A DNA stretch of 64,000 nucleotides, taken from Marivirga atlantica. Its GTDB lineage: Bacteria > Bacteroidota > Bacteroidia > Cytophagales > Cyclobacteriaceae. Position numbers and translations under genes: made by a program. The notes beneath the pieces are model-generated. The model did no database searches. It saw only the letters and a program-made list of their open reading frames with translations, and was not told the DNA's origin. Within the stretch, counting starts at the first letter, position 1, and every line of letters begins with the position of its first letter. Positions 43,695 to 51,033 of the stretch are shown one piece after another. The stretch spans positions 496,001-560,000 of the forward strand of contig NZ_JAERQG010000001.1 in assembly GCF_016734805.1 (NCBI RefSeq). Reading direction: 5' to 3'.

Positions 43695-44297
43695 CTAACT
43701 TTTCTTCGGTTGATATAATACGACAACTTGAATAATAATAGCTAATAAGACAAGCACATATACTTCGATATGTGTAAAAAGCTCAACCATGTCTAACTCA
43801 CGCTGGCTTATTAACATTTGTCTCTGACCTTCCTTCAGCTGTATTTCAGAAAGGCTGATAAGTACATCTTTAATCGCATGTGTTTTTTTCTGAAGCGATT
43901 CAGATTTTGAATATAAAAGAGCTTTCGGTTCATTATTGGCCTCATCACTCATTAGCGCTTCTATTTTTGACTTTAAGCTGCTAAAAGCGTCTTGTTCTTC
44001 TTTGGTGAGACTTGTTTGCTGATATGAATTCAGGAGAAGTTTTATTTCAGCATTTACTGTTGTGTTGCGTTCATTAAAGAAGGAGGAGTCTTTCTTAGCG
44101 AGCGCTAATTCTTTTTCATGAATTAGAGCAGATAATTTAAGAATGAGGTTTTTAGCAATTAAACGATCCTCATAGATAGATACTACGGAATCTTTAACTT
44201 TTGAAAAGCTATTTCTATCAATAAGATTGGTAGTGAGTATCAGGAAAAACACCATTAAAATTCCTAATACCCACTTTACTTTGTTGTATACAGTCAT
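43695..44297 (-). CDS. Orphan four-helix-bundle (4HB_MCP-like) membrane protein
   Basis: This 200-residue protein has a membrane helix at about 8-25, a long all-helical extracytoplasmic region (about 30-170, Lys/Glu/Ser-rich) and a second membrane helix at about 173-193, ending in a few basic residues. This is the layout of the MCP four-helix-bundle sensor domain, but no HAMP, kinase or methyl-accepting module follows. It must therefore act through a partner or have another role. It is a single gene with no operon partner. Family assignment rests on architecture only. Confidence 0.7.
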   Translation of the reverse strand: MTVYNKVKWVLGILMVFFLILTTNLIDRNSFSKVKDSVVSIYEDRLIAKNLILKLSALIHEKELALAKKDSSFFNERNTTVNAEIKLLLNSYQQTSLTKEEQDAFSSLKSKIEALMSDEANNEPKALLYSKSESLQKKTHAIKDVLISLSEIQLKEGQRQMLISQRELDMVELFTHIEVYVLVLLAIIIQVVVLYQPKKS

Positions 44298-44375
44298 AAT
44301 AGAGTTGATAAAACCTGGTTACTCGCTTAAGTATAACGCTACAATAAATACCAAGGTTTTACGAGCGGAAGTGTT

Positions 44376-45515
44376 CTACTTCAAGATTGCTCTGCTAATG
44401 ACAAGTTTCTGAATTTCAGATGTTCCCTCTCCTATGGTACAAAGTTTAGAGTCTCTATAGAATTTCTCAACAGGATAATCCTTAGTATAGCCATAGCCAC
44501 CAAAAATTTGAACAGCCTCAGTTGAGTTTCTTACTGCCACTTCAGATGCGTAGTACTTTGCCATGGCTGATTCTTTGTTGACATTCACCCCTCTGTTTTT
44601 CATGTCAGCAGCCTGGAAGGTAAGTAATTTCGCAGCTTCTAATTCAGTGGCCATATCAGCAAGTTTAAACGCTATTCCCTGGAAGTTAGCAATTGGCTGA
44701 TTGAATTGCTCTCGTTCTTTACTATATGCCAAAGCGGCCTCATAGGCGCCTTCTGCGATACCTAATGATAATGCGGCAATTGAGATACGGCCACCATCTA
44801 AAACTTTCATGGCTTGAATAAAACCTTCACCAACATTACCTAACATATTATCTTGATGCACACGGCAATCTTCAAAAATCATTTCGGCAGTTTCTGAAAG
44901 GCGCATGCCTAATTTATTTTCCTTCTTTCCACCTTTAAAGCCTTCTGTTCCACGTTCCACTACGAAAGCCGTCATTCCATGTGAGTCACCTTTTTCTCCT
45001 GTTCTAACGATTACAACTGCTACATCACCTGATTTACCATGGGTAATCCAGTTCTTGGCACCATTTATTACCCAATAGTCACCGTCTTGCTCTGCCGTAG
45101 TTCTCATATTTCCTGCGTCAGAACCTGTATTAGGTTCGGTAAGGCCCCAGGCACCTATCCATTCACCACTTGCCAGTTTAGGTAACCACTTTTTTTTCTG
45201 TTCATCTTTGGCGAACTGTAATATATGTCCTGTGCATAAGGAGTTATGGGCAGCCATTGATAAACCTATGGAAGGATCAACTTTAGCGAGCTCCATGATG
45301 GCTGTAACATACTCTTCATAACCGAAGCCAGAACCGCCATATTCTTGAGGCACTAAAACCCCAAGAAGGCCAAGTTCTCCAAGTCCTTTCATTACTTCTA
45401 CTGGAAAATATTGTTCTTCATCCCACTGATCGCGCTTAGGAGTAATTTCTTTGCCACCAAAGTCGCGTATCATTTGTGCAATCATTTTCTGATTCTCGTT
45501 CAAGCCAAAATCCAT
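44376..45515 (-). CDS. Acyl-CoA dehydrogenase
   Basis: This 379-residue FAD enzyme has the short/medium-chain acyl-CoA dehydrogenase length. Visible features are the FAD/substrate loops AWGLTEPNTGSDAG (122-135) and VINGAKNWITHG (149-160), and the C-terminal helical domain with REQFNQPIANFQ and GGYGYTKDYPVEKFYRD. The catalytic base is E363 in IGEGTSEIQ. It oxidises acyl-CoA to trans-2-enoyl-CoA with electrons to ETF. Chain-length preference is not readable. It is a single gene behind a strong operator-like dyad (45567-45586). Confidence 0.95.
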   Translation of the reverse strand: MDFGLNENQKMIAQMIRDFGGKEITPKRDQWDEEQYFPVEVMKGLGELGLLGVLVPQEYGGSGFGYEEYVTAIMELAKVDPSIGLSMAAHNSLCTGHILQFAKDEQKKKWLPKLASGEWIGAWGLTEPNTGSDAGNMRTTAEQDGDYWVINGAKNWITHGKSGDVAVVIVRTGEKGDSHGMTAFVVERGTEGFKGGKKENKLGMRLSETAEMIFEDCRVHQDNMLGNVGEGFIQAMKVLDGGRISIAALSLGIAEGAYEAALAYSKEREQFNQPIANFQGIAFKLADMATELEAAKLLTFQAADMKNRGVNVNKESAMAKYYASEVAVRNSTEAVQIFGGYGYTKDYPVEKFYRDSKLCTIGEGTSEIQKLVISRAILK

Positions 45516-45542
45516 AGGTAAATATTTTTATTTTTCGGATGT

Positions 45543-45586
45543 CAAAGATACTAAAGTTTCGACATCTAACTAACATTCGTTAGTTA
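45543..45586 (-). promoter_or_regulatory. Promoter and perfect operator-like dyad of the acyl-CoA dehydrogenase gene
   Basis: TATCTTTG on the minus strand (45550-45543) fits the -7 consensus 28 bases before the ATG. TAACTAAC (45567-45574) and GTTAGTTA (45579-45586) form a perfect 8-base dyad with a 4-base spacer, sitting over the place where -33 would be. Dyads of this size in fatty-acid genes are typical of TetR-family repressors; the repressor gene is not in the window, so this assignment is inferred. Confidence 0.7.
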
Positions 45587-45626
45587 AATTGGTTTGGCTC
45601 TTTCGGCATTTAAATTGTTAAAAAGA

Positions 45627-47126
45627 TCAAAAAGTAAGTTTTAATTCTACTCGTCTATTGGCTGAACGCCCATTTTCAGTAGAATTTGATTTTAGTGGTT
45701 GGGTTTCGCCTTTGCTAATTAGATTTATTTGATTGGCATCAACTTTATTTTTTAACAAGTATTTTTGCACAATACGGCCTCTTTCTAAGCCTAGCTTATA
45801 GTTGTAATTAGAGCTTCCGACATCATCGGTATGGCCGATTATATCGATTTTAACCTGTTTATTGTCTTTTAGTATTTCAACAATTGTTGACAAATAGCTA
45901 ATGTCAGTTTTCGATAATTGAGTTTCATCAAAACCAAAATTGAATGTATAAGATGGAGATTCTACTACATGTGAAAGAAATGAAAATTTACCGGTTTTTG
46001 CCTCTTTTATTATTGAGTCGTCTGCCGGTTGAATAGTTACTTTATTAATTTTACCATTACTCTGAAGTCCCTTTGATTCTAGTGGTTTCAGAGGGTCTAA
46101 TCTTTCAATCATAAAGTGCGGTATATTATTATCTTGTTCTTCTTGGACTTTAGCTTTCTTTAAATTTTTCTTATTTCTGAAGCCTATGGCTATTTCAAAT
46201 GCACTAGAATTCACAACATTTTTGTTGAATATGGCTACATCATAATTAAAACCAAATGAGAGGTTTTTCATTTGATATTGAACTGCGCAAATTAGTTCAC
46301 TATTTGTGCTGAATTTCGTTACCAGATCTAAATGTCTTTCTTCATTTGTTATGTTATCTGGAAAGTACTGAAACCTTGCTCCAGCTAGTAATAGGTTACC
46401 GTTCTTGTTTAGGTTGATCAACGCTTCAGGCAAAATCTTTAAGCGAAGCTCTTGATATATCACTCTTTTGTAAGTTGCAAGTAAGACTGGTTCTACTGAT
46501 TCAGAAAGTGCTCCATTAGTAATAGTTGGGTTATTAATATTATAAACAGATAGACCTATTTCCTGCTCTAAGTATTTGCGTCTAGTTAGCTTTCTAATAA
46601 TAATGCCTGCATCGAGGCCAAGATAGCCATCTGTTTGATTAAGAACACCAAAGGTTTCACCAGACGGCAGTCCGGTATCGAACCCTCGGTATTCAATAAA
46701 TTGAGCACCAGTTGATAGATCCAAAGAGTTAAATGATCGCCTGCTATAGCTGGTTTGTATTCCAAAACTAATTGAAAGTAGTCTTCTTAACGGAACATTA
46801 ATAGAGTAGCCTACTCTCAAACTATTTAGTTTGTAAATTGAATTACCGCTAGTTTGATCATTTAGAAAGCCGGCATTGAACCCTGACCAAGCTCTCTTTG
46901 AATTTAAAAATGGAACTGAGACCTCTATGTTATTTGTTTCGAATCCATATTCTGTCCCAGTATTTTGTCTTCGGTGTATGAGATCTGCTTTCCAGTATGA
47001 ATCAACAGAGGAGTATGCAGGGTTTACTCTTGAATCCGAAAAGTCATACATTTTAAAATTAAAGTATTGAGCCTTCGAACTAATACAATAAAATAATACA
47101 AAAATTAGGAGAATCTTTGCTTTCAT
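45627..47126 (-). CDS. PorP/SprF-family type IX secretion protein fused to an OmpA domain
   Basis: This 499-residue protein has a signal peptide (cleaved SSKA before Gln). Residues about 20-310 form the PorP/SprF barrel, which opens with YDFSDSRVNPAYSS and contains FGVLNQTDGYLGLDAGIII. A linker of about 80 residues follows, and an OmpA-like peptidoglycan-binding domain fills about 393-499 (GHTDDVGSSNYN, LGLERGRIVQ, SANRRVELKL). PorP/SprF proteins are needed for secretion or surface attachment of specific T9SS cargoes; the OmpA domain would tie this one to the cell wall. Its ATG overlaps the stop of the type B cargo gene just upstream by 4 bases, so cargo and partner are co-translated. It is the last gene of the sigma-TonB-cargo operon. 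Confidence 0.9.
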   Translation of the reverse strand: MKAKILLIFVLFYCISSKAQYFNFKMYDFSDSRVNPAYSSVDSYWKADLIHRRQNTGTEYGFETNNIEVSVPFLNSKRAWSGFNAGFLNDQTSGNSIYKLNSLRVGYSINVPLRRLLSISFGIQTSYSRRSFNSLDLSTGAQFIEYRGFDTGLPSGETFGVLNQTDGYLGLDAGIIIRKLTRRKYLEQEIGLSVYNINNPTITNGALSESVEPVLLATYKRVIYQELRLKILPEALINLNKNGNLLLAGARFQYFPDNITNEERHLDLVTKFSTNSELICAVQYQMKNLSFGFNYDVAIFNKNVVNSSAFEIAIGFRNKKNLKKAKVQEEQDNNIPHFMIERLDPLKPLESKGLQSNGKINKVTIQPADDSIIKEAKTGKFSFLSHVVESPSYTFNFGFDETQLSKTDISYLSTIVEILKDNKQVKIDIIGHTDDVGSSNYNYKLGLERGRIVQKYLLKNKVDANQINLISKGETQPLKSNSTENGRSANRRVELKLTF

Positions 47127-49582
47127 CGCGTAAGGTGAACTTTACCTTCCTTCGAATTATTGAGTTTTAGTTCCTGATTGCTGTCTGTGAAACTTCCTGA
47201 AACTCTCCAATAGTATATCCCTGATTGAGCTGGACCACTACTACTTTCACCGTTCCAGCCACTTGAGCGCATAAATTCAGCATCTGTTGTTTCAAAGACG
47301 AGATTTCCTTTTCTATTGTAAATTTGAAAATGAAATCCTTCTACTTGGTTTAAGCCATAGATCAGTAACTTGTCATTAGTCCCATCATTATTTGGGGTGA
47401 ATAATTCTGGTATAAAAGCCTCTTTTTTAACGTTTATTCTAATACTGTCTATTGTTTGACAAGTTCCATTTTTATAGCCCTCAACATAGTAAACGGTGTT
47501 TTCTAAAGGAGATACCATAGGCTGAGGCGATTCAACATCATTAATATTCGCATTTGGTGACCAATAATAGTTATCGGCATTAGTCGCTTGTAATTGTAAT
47601 TCCTCACCTTCCGTAATTTCTATAAGGTCACCGTTTGTTATTGTTACGGATGTTGTATCGTATTTAATAGTAAGCGAATCTGCTATTAGGCATGAATTTG
47701 CATATTGATATGCTATTAAAGTATCTGAGGAAATAACATTGAATAGCTCCGAGTGTAGCGTATCTTTTTCAAAACCATTTAATTTTACCCATAAAGCACT
47801 ATCTAAAATAGTATAAGTATTTAAACTAATGTATGTAGGTTGACAAAACTCAATAGTTTCATTAGCAAATAACTCATCTCCCAGAGGTGTAATTATGATA
47901 GCATTATTATCTGAACAGTCTGCCTTATCAATACTATTATAGTAAACAGTATCCAGCTCATTAGTATTATAAATTATGCCATTGCTTATTCCTAAGAAGC
48001 CTTGATTGCTCGAATACCAAGCAGTGCGTAGTGTGTCGTTTTCTAAAATTAATGATTCGCCCTCACATGCGAACATGCTCTTATATTGTATTGAATCTGG
48101 TGAACATATTTGAAATTTTCCGCAAGCTATTCCTGGAGGGCAATCTGACGATCCTGAACCACCATTACCACTTCCATCAGTAGGGATAACAGAAAGAGAA
48201 TTGTCAATTGCTTGTATTCCATAATAGAGAGTTTTACCTATATCACCAGAAACACCAATCTCATTGGCGAATAAGAGGTTACCTCTTTGTGCTAAAATCC
48301 TATATAGCGGATAATCAACGCTATAATTAGGGGCAATTATTTCGGTTCCTCTTTCTTCAGAGCTTAATTGGATATCATAGGTATGATTTTGTTCAGGGCT
48401 GTGATCGTCAAAGGAATTCGACCAAACTAAAATGGTTCCGTTAGATGTTGTAATATCAGTATGGTAAGAGGGTCTAGATGGTCCGTAATTTTTATCTTCT
48501 TCTTTATTTTCATATTGATGAATAATATTGATACTGCTGTCTTTCGAAAGTTCCAGAATGTCCAAGTCACCATCCTCATCATTATCAAAAAACGCATTAT
48601 AAATACCAGAGGAACTTAGTTGCAGTGTATCTATATAGAAGTTTAACAGACTATCGGATTCAATTAGATATGAGTTAACCACAGAATCAGCATTATTAGT
48701 TTTTATAATTAAATCCAGATAACCATCAGAGTTGAAATCAGCCATAAAACTAAAATCAATTCTTCCTTTTATATTTGCGGCTATGGAATCAAAATTAATA
48801 CTCTTTAGTTTTGACGAGTCTTCATAAATGATTCTAATCGAATTTGACGAAGCAATGAATAGGTCTAGCTTTCCATCTAAATTAATATCACCGAATGAGA
48901 TATTGTGCACTGTGTCTACAGATATGACAGAGTCTTTGATAATTGCGCCTTTTTCATTGAAAAATATGTGCGACCCTGGGCCATGAATAGCATTTACTAT
49001 TATATCAGGATATCCATTATTTGAGATGTCAGCAAACAATAGACTCTTTTGGTTTTCGAAAGTTTCAATTTCTATGATGTCTGTAGAAAATCCGCTTTTA
49101 CTATTCTCAATCAATTGCAGTCTTGGAGAATTTAAAAGGATATCTTTATACCCGTCATTATTCCAATCAGCTATGTGAAAAGACGTTACCTTATTCACAC
49201 TTTTATTATAAATACTGTTGAGCGTATTACCGTCCAATTGAAAGACGTTCATGGATAACCTATCTCCTACATCTAACAATCCTATTATCTCTAAGCTGTT
49301 GTCATTATTCACATCTTCAAACTGTAATGGATGGGCGATAAGGCCCGGAATTATTAGTGTATCCGAGCTCAAACCCTGAACGGAATCGTACACAATAATA
49401 AATCCTAAGGAGTCATCATTAATTTGTACAATTGGATTTGGTTGCCCATCCTTATCAATATCTATCCAGTTGAGACTGTGAACATTTTTTTTATTCACAA
49501 TAATCGAATCTTGGCTTTCAAATTGTTGGGAAGTTGCCAAAAGGGGAATGAATACTAGTAGTGATATTATAATTTGTTTCAT
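47123..49582 (-). CDS. Type IX cargo with seven FG-GAP-like repeats and type B sorting domain
   Basis: This 819-residue secreted protein has a signal peptide (about 1-18, ATS before Gln) and seven DxDxDG-type repeats, e.g. DIDKDGQPN, DWNNDGYKD, DINLDGKLD, DFNSDGYLD, DNDEDGDLD. They start at residues 41, 90, 139, 185, 232, 282 and 333, i.e. every 46-51 residues. That periodicity predicts a seven-bladed, calcium-binding beta-propeller. A Gly/Ser hinge lies near 470 and Cys-containing and Ig-like regions at about 480-730. The last 85 residues are a gliding-motility-type (type B, CHU_C) T9SS sorting domain (FTPNNDGTNDKLLIYG, then GKVHLTR). It should be displayed on or released from the cell surface. 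It precedes the PorP-OmpA gene (4-base overlap). Confidence 0.93.
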   Translation of the reverse strand: MKQIIISLLVFIPLLATSQQFESQDSIIVNKKNVHSLNWIDIDKDGQPNPIVQINDDSLGFIIVYDSVQGLSSDTLIIPGLIAHPLQFEDVNNDNSLEIIGLLDVGDRLSMNVFQLDGNTLNSIYNKSVNKVTSFHIADWNNDGYKDILLNSPRLQLIENSKSGFSTDIIEIETFENQKSLLFADISNNGYPDIIVNAIHGPGSHIFFNEKGAIIKDSVISVDTVHNISFGDINLDGKLDLFIASSNSIRIIYEDSSKLKSINFDSIAANIKGRIDFSFMADFNSDGYLDLIIKTNNADSVVNSYLIESDSLLNFYIDTLQLSSSGIYNAFFDNDEDGDLDILELSKDSSINIIHQYENKEEDKNYGPSRPSYHTDITTSNGTILVWSNSFDDHSPEQNHTYDIQLSSEERGTEIIAPNYSVDYPLYRILAQRGNLLFANEIGVSGDIGKTLYYGIQAIDNSLSVIPTDGSGNGGSGSSDCPPGIACGKFQICSPDSIQYKSMFACEGESLILENDTLRTAWYSSNQGFLGISNGIIYNTNELDTVYYNSIDKADCSDNNAIIITPLGDELFANETIEFCQPTYISLNTYTILDSALWVKLNGFEKDTLHSELFNVISSDTLIAYQYANSCLIADSLTIKYDTTSVTITNGDLIEITEGEELQLQATNADNYYWSPNANINDVESPQPMVSPLENTVYYVEGYKNGTCQTIDSIRINVKKEAFIPELFTPNNDGTNDKLLIYGLNQVEGFHFQIYNRKGNLVFETTDAEFMRSSGWNGESSSGPAQSGIYYWRVSGSFTDSNQELKLNNSKEGKVHLTR

Positions 49583-49588
49583 TTTACC

Positions 49589-50332
49589 TCATTCAGATTT
49601 ACTAAAAGTTAACGGCAGACTCATTTTAGTTTCAATCGCATTACCGTTCATTCTGGCAGGTTCCCATAACGGCATGCTTAATAGGAGCCTTTTGGCTTCC
49701 TCATCAAATGCTTCACCTAATGAGTTTTCTATAACTATGTTCTTTGCTTTTCCTGCAGTATCAATGGTAAACAACACATTTACAGTTCCGCTAACCGTGT
49801 CCGGTTGATTTGTGCTTTCGGGATACCTTATTGAGTTGTTGAGATATGCGTACAATGAGTCGAAACCTACAATTGGATAAGCTTGCTGAAATCTTTCTTC
49901 TACTGTTTTGATTTTTTCAGGGCTCGACTCTTTTTGTGGTTGCTCATTTCTTTCATTGTTATTTAGCCTATCATCATTTTCATTCTGTCCTGTCTTACTT
50001 TTATGCTGATTTTCTTGAGTATCAGTTGCAGGTTTCATTTTCACTTTAATAGGTGTTGGTTCCTCTAACAGTATTGAGTCCTGCTCTAAAGCTGATATAG
50101 GGGCGAGGAAAACCTTTTTCTTCTCTTGTTTATGTCTGTTTAGTACAAATATGGAAGTGGAAAGAATAGCAAGTGCTAATATGCTCCAACTTAAGTTTTT
50201 AATAAGCCTAATTTTCTTATTTCGCTTAATGATAAATTGATTCCTTCTATGAAGTAAGCCATCGAAGTCCTTTTTACTCCGAATTTCAGCATTGCTTATG
50301 GCAGGTAATTTATGTTTTAGATTAATTTTCAT
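49589..50332 (-). CDS. TonB-like transmembrane protein in anti-sigma position
   Basis: This 247-residue protein starts with about 45 cytoplasmic residues, rich in charge (AEIRSKKDFDGLLHRRN), then one membrane helix (about 46-64), a hydrophilic Gln/Asn/Glu/Lys linker (about 66-145) and a C-terminal TonB-type domain (about 158-243: NSIRYPES, GTVNVLFTIDTAGKAKNIVI, EEAKRLLLSMPLWEPARMNG). Ordinary TonB proteins have only a short cytoplasmic start, and here the gene overlaps the ECF sigma gene by 4 bases where an anti-sigma factor usually lies. A hybrid TonB/anti-sigma role is therefore proposed, but no ZAS-type motif is seen. It precedes the T9SS cargo gene by 6 bases. Confidence 0.85.
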   Translation of the reverse strand: MKINLKHKLPAISNAEIRSKKDFDGLLHRRNQFIIKRNKKIRLIKNLSWSILALAILSTSIFVLNRHKQEKKKVFLAPISALEQDSILLEEPTPIKVKMKPATDTQENQHKSKTGQNENDDRLNNNERNEQPQKESSPEKIKTVEERFQQAYPIVGFDSLYAYLNNSIRYPESTNQPDTVSGTVNVLFTIDTAGKAKNIVIENSLGEAFDEEAKRLLLSMPLWEPARMNGNAIETKMSLPLTFSKSE

Positions 50333-50898
50333 GACTCTTCAATGGCTATTCTTATTTTATCTAATATTCTGTAACACCTTACCTTTGCATTATTTTCTGT
50401 TATGGCCAGTATTTGACCTATTTCTTTGAAAGATAGGGACTCGTAAAACCGTAGTTGTAGTAGTTCTAGCTCATGCTTCTTTATCTTTTTAAAAGCATGC
50501 TCAACGGGTTTAAAATCATCTACGTGCTCTGTAAGCTTTATTTCTTCCGATAAACTTTGAACTACATCCTCATTGAGCAAAAGCGTTTGCTTTTTCTTCT
50601 GCTTTCGGAAATACATGTTTGATTCATTGAGGGCAATCCGGTACAACCATGCACTAAATGGAGCGCCTTTTTGCTTGAACTTCTTTAGCTTTGTTATGGC
50701 TTTAAAAAAGGTGTCTGATGTTAATGATTCTGCAATATCCAGATTGGTGTGCCTCTTCAATAAGAACTTGTAAATTCGCTCATAATACTTCTCGTATAAT
50801 GGCTTAAATCTTTGAGGATTATTTTTCGCCTCCTCAATGAGTGATTTCTCTTGTTCCTGATTCACTAAGTGTTCTGTATATGAGATTAAATCTTCCAA
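50329..50898 (-). CDS. ECF-type RNA polymerase sigma factor
   Basis: This 189-residue sigma-70 family factor has region 2 at about 25-95 (PLYEKYYERIYKFLLKR, then FSAWLYRIALN) and region 4 at about 125-185 (ELLQLRFYESLSFKEIGQILAITENNAKVRCYRIL). No ATG is available in the open frame before codon 20, and the likely start is a TTG at 50898, which implies weak translation. The stop overlaps the TonB-like gene (ATGA). The operon continues with the T9SS cargo and PorP-OmpA genes, so this sigma probably controls its own envelope module. Its target promoter motif could not be read. Confidence 0.92.
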   Translation of the reverse strand: MEDLISYTEHLVNQEQEKSLIEEAKNNPQRFKPLYEKYYERIYKFLLKRHTNLDIAESLTSDTFFKAITKLKKFKQKGAPFSAWLYRIALNESNMYFRKQKKKQTLLLNEDVVQSLSEEIKLTEHVDDFKPVEHAFKKIKKHELELLQLRFYESLSFKEIGQILAITENNAKVRCYRILDKIRIAIEES

Positions 50899-50980
50899 CT
50901 TTTTTAACGGTTTTCAACTTTATAATGCTAAAGCCCGAAAAAGATACAGACAAATTGAAAAATTCCTTAAAACAAAAAAA

Positions 50981-51003
50981 GCATCCTGCTATTAACAGGA
51001 TGC
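50981..51003 (-). terminator. Intrinsic terminator after infB
   Basis: GCATCCTG (50981-50988) pairs with CAGGATGC (50996-51003) around a 7-base loop and, on the minus strand, is followed by T7. It ends the rimP-nusA-infB transcript. Confidence 0.9.
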
Positions 51004-51033
51004 TTTTCGAATTCTTTTGATTTATTGTTAACC

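Noticed and set aside
44309-44361. Inverted repeat TAAAACC/GGTTTTA between two minus-strand genes
   Set aside because: Seven pairs with a loop of about 40 bases and no T-run; too weak for a terminator.
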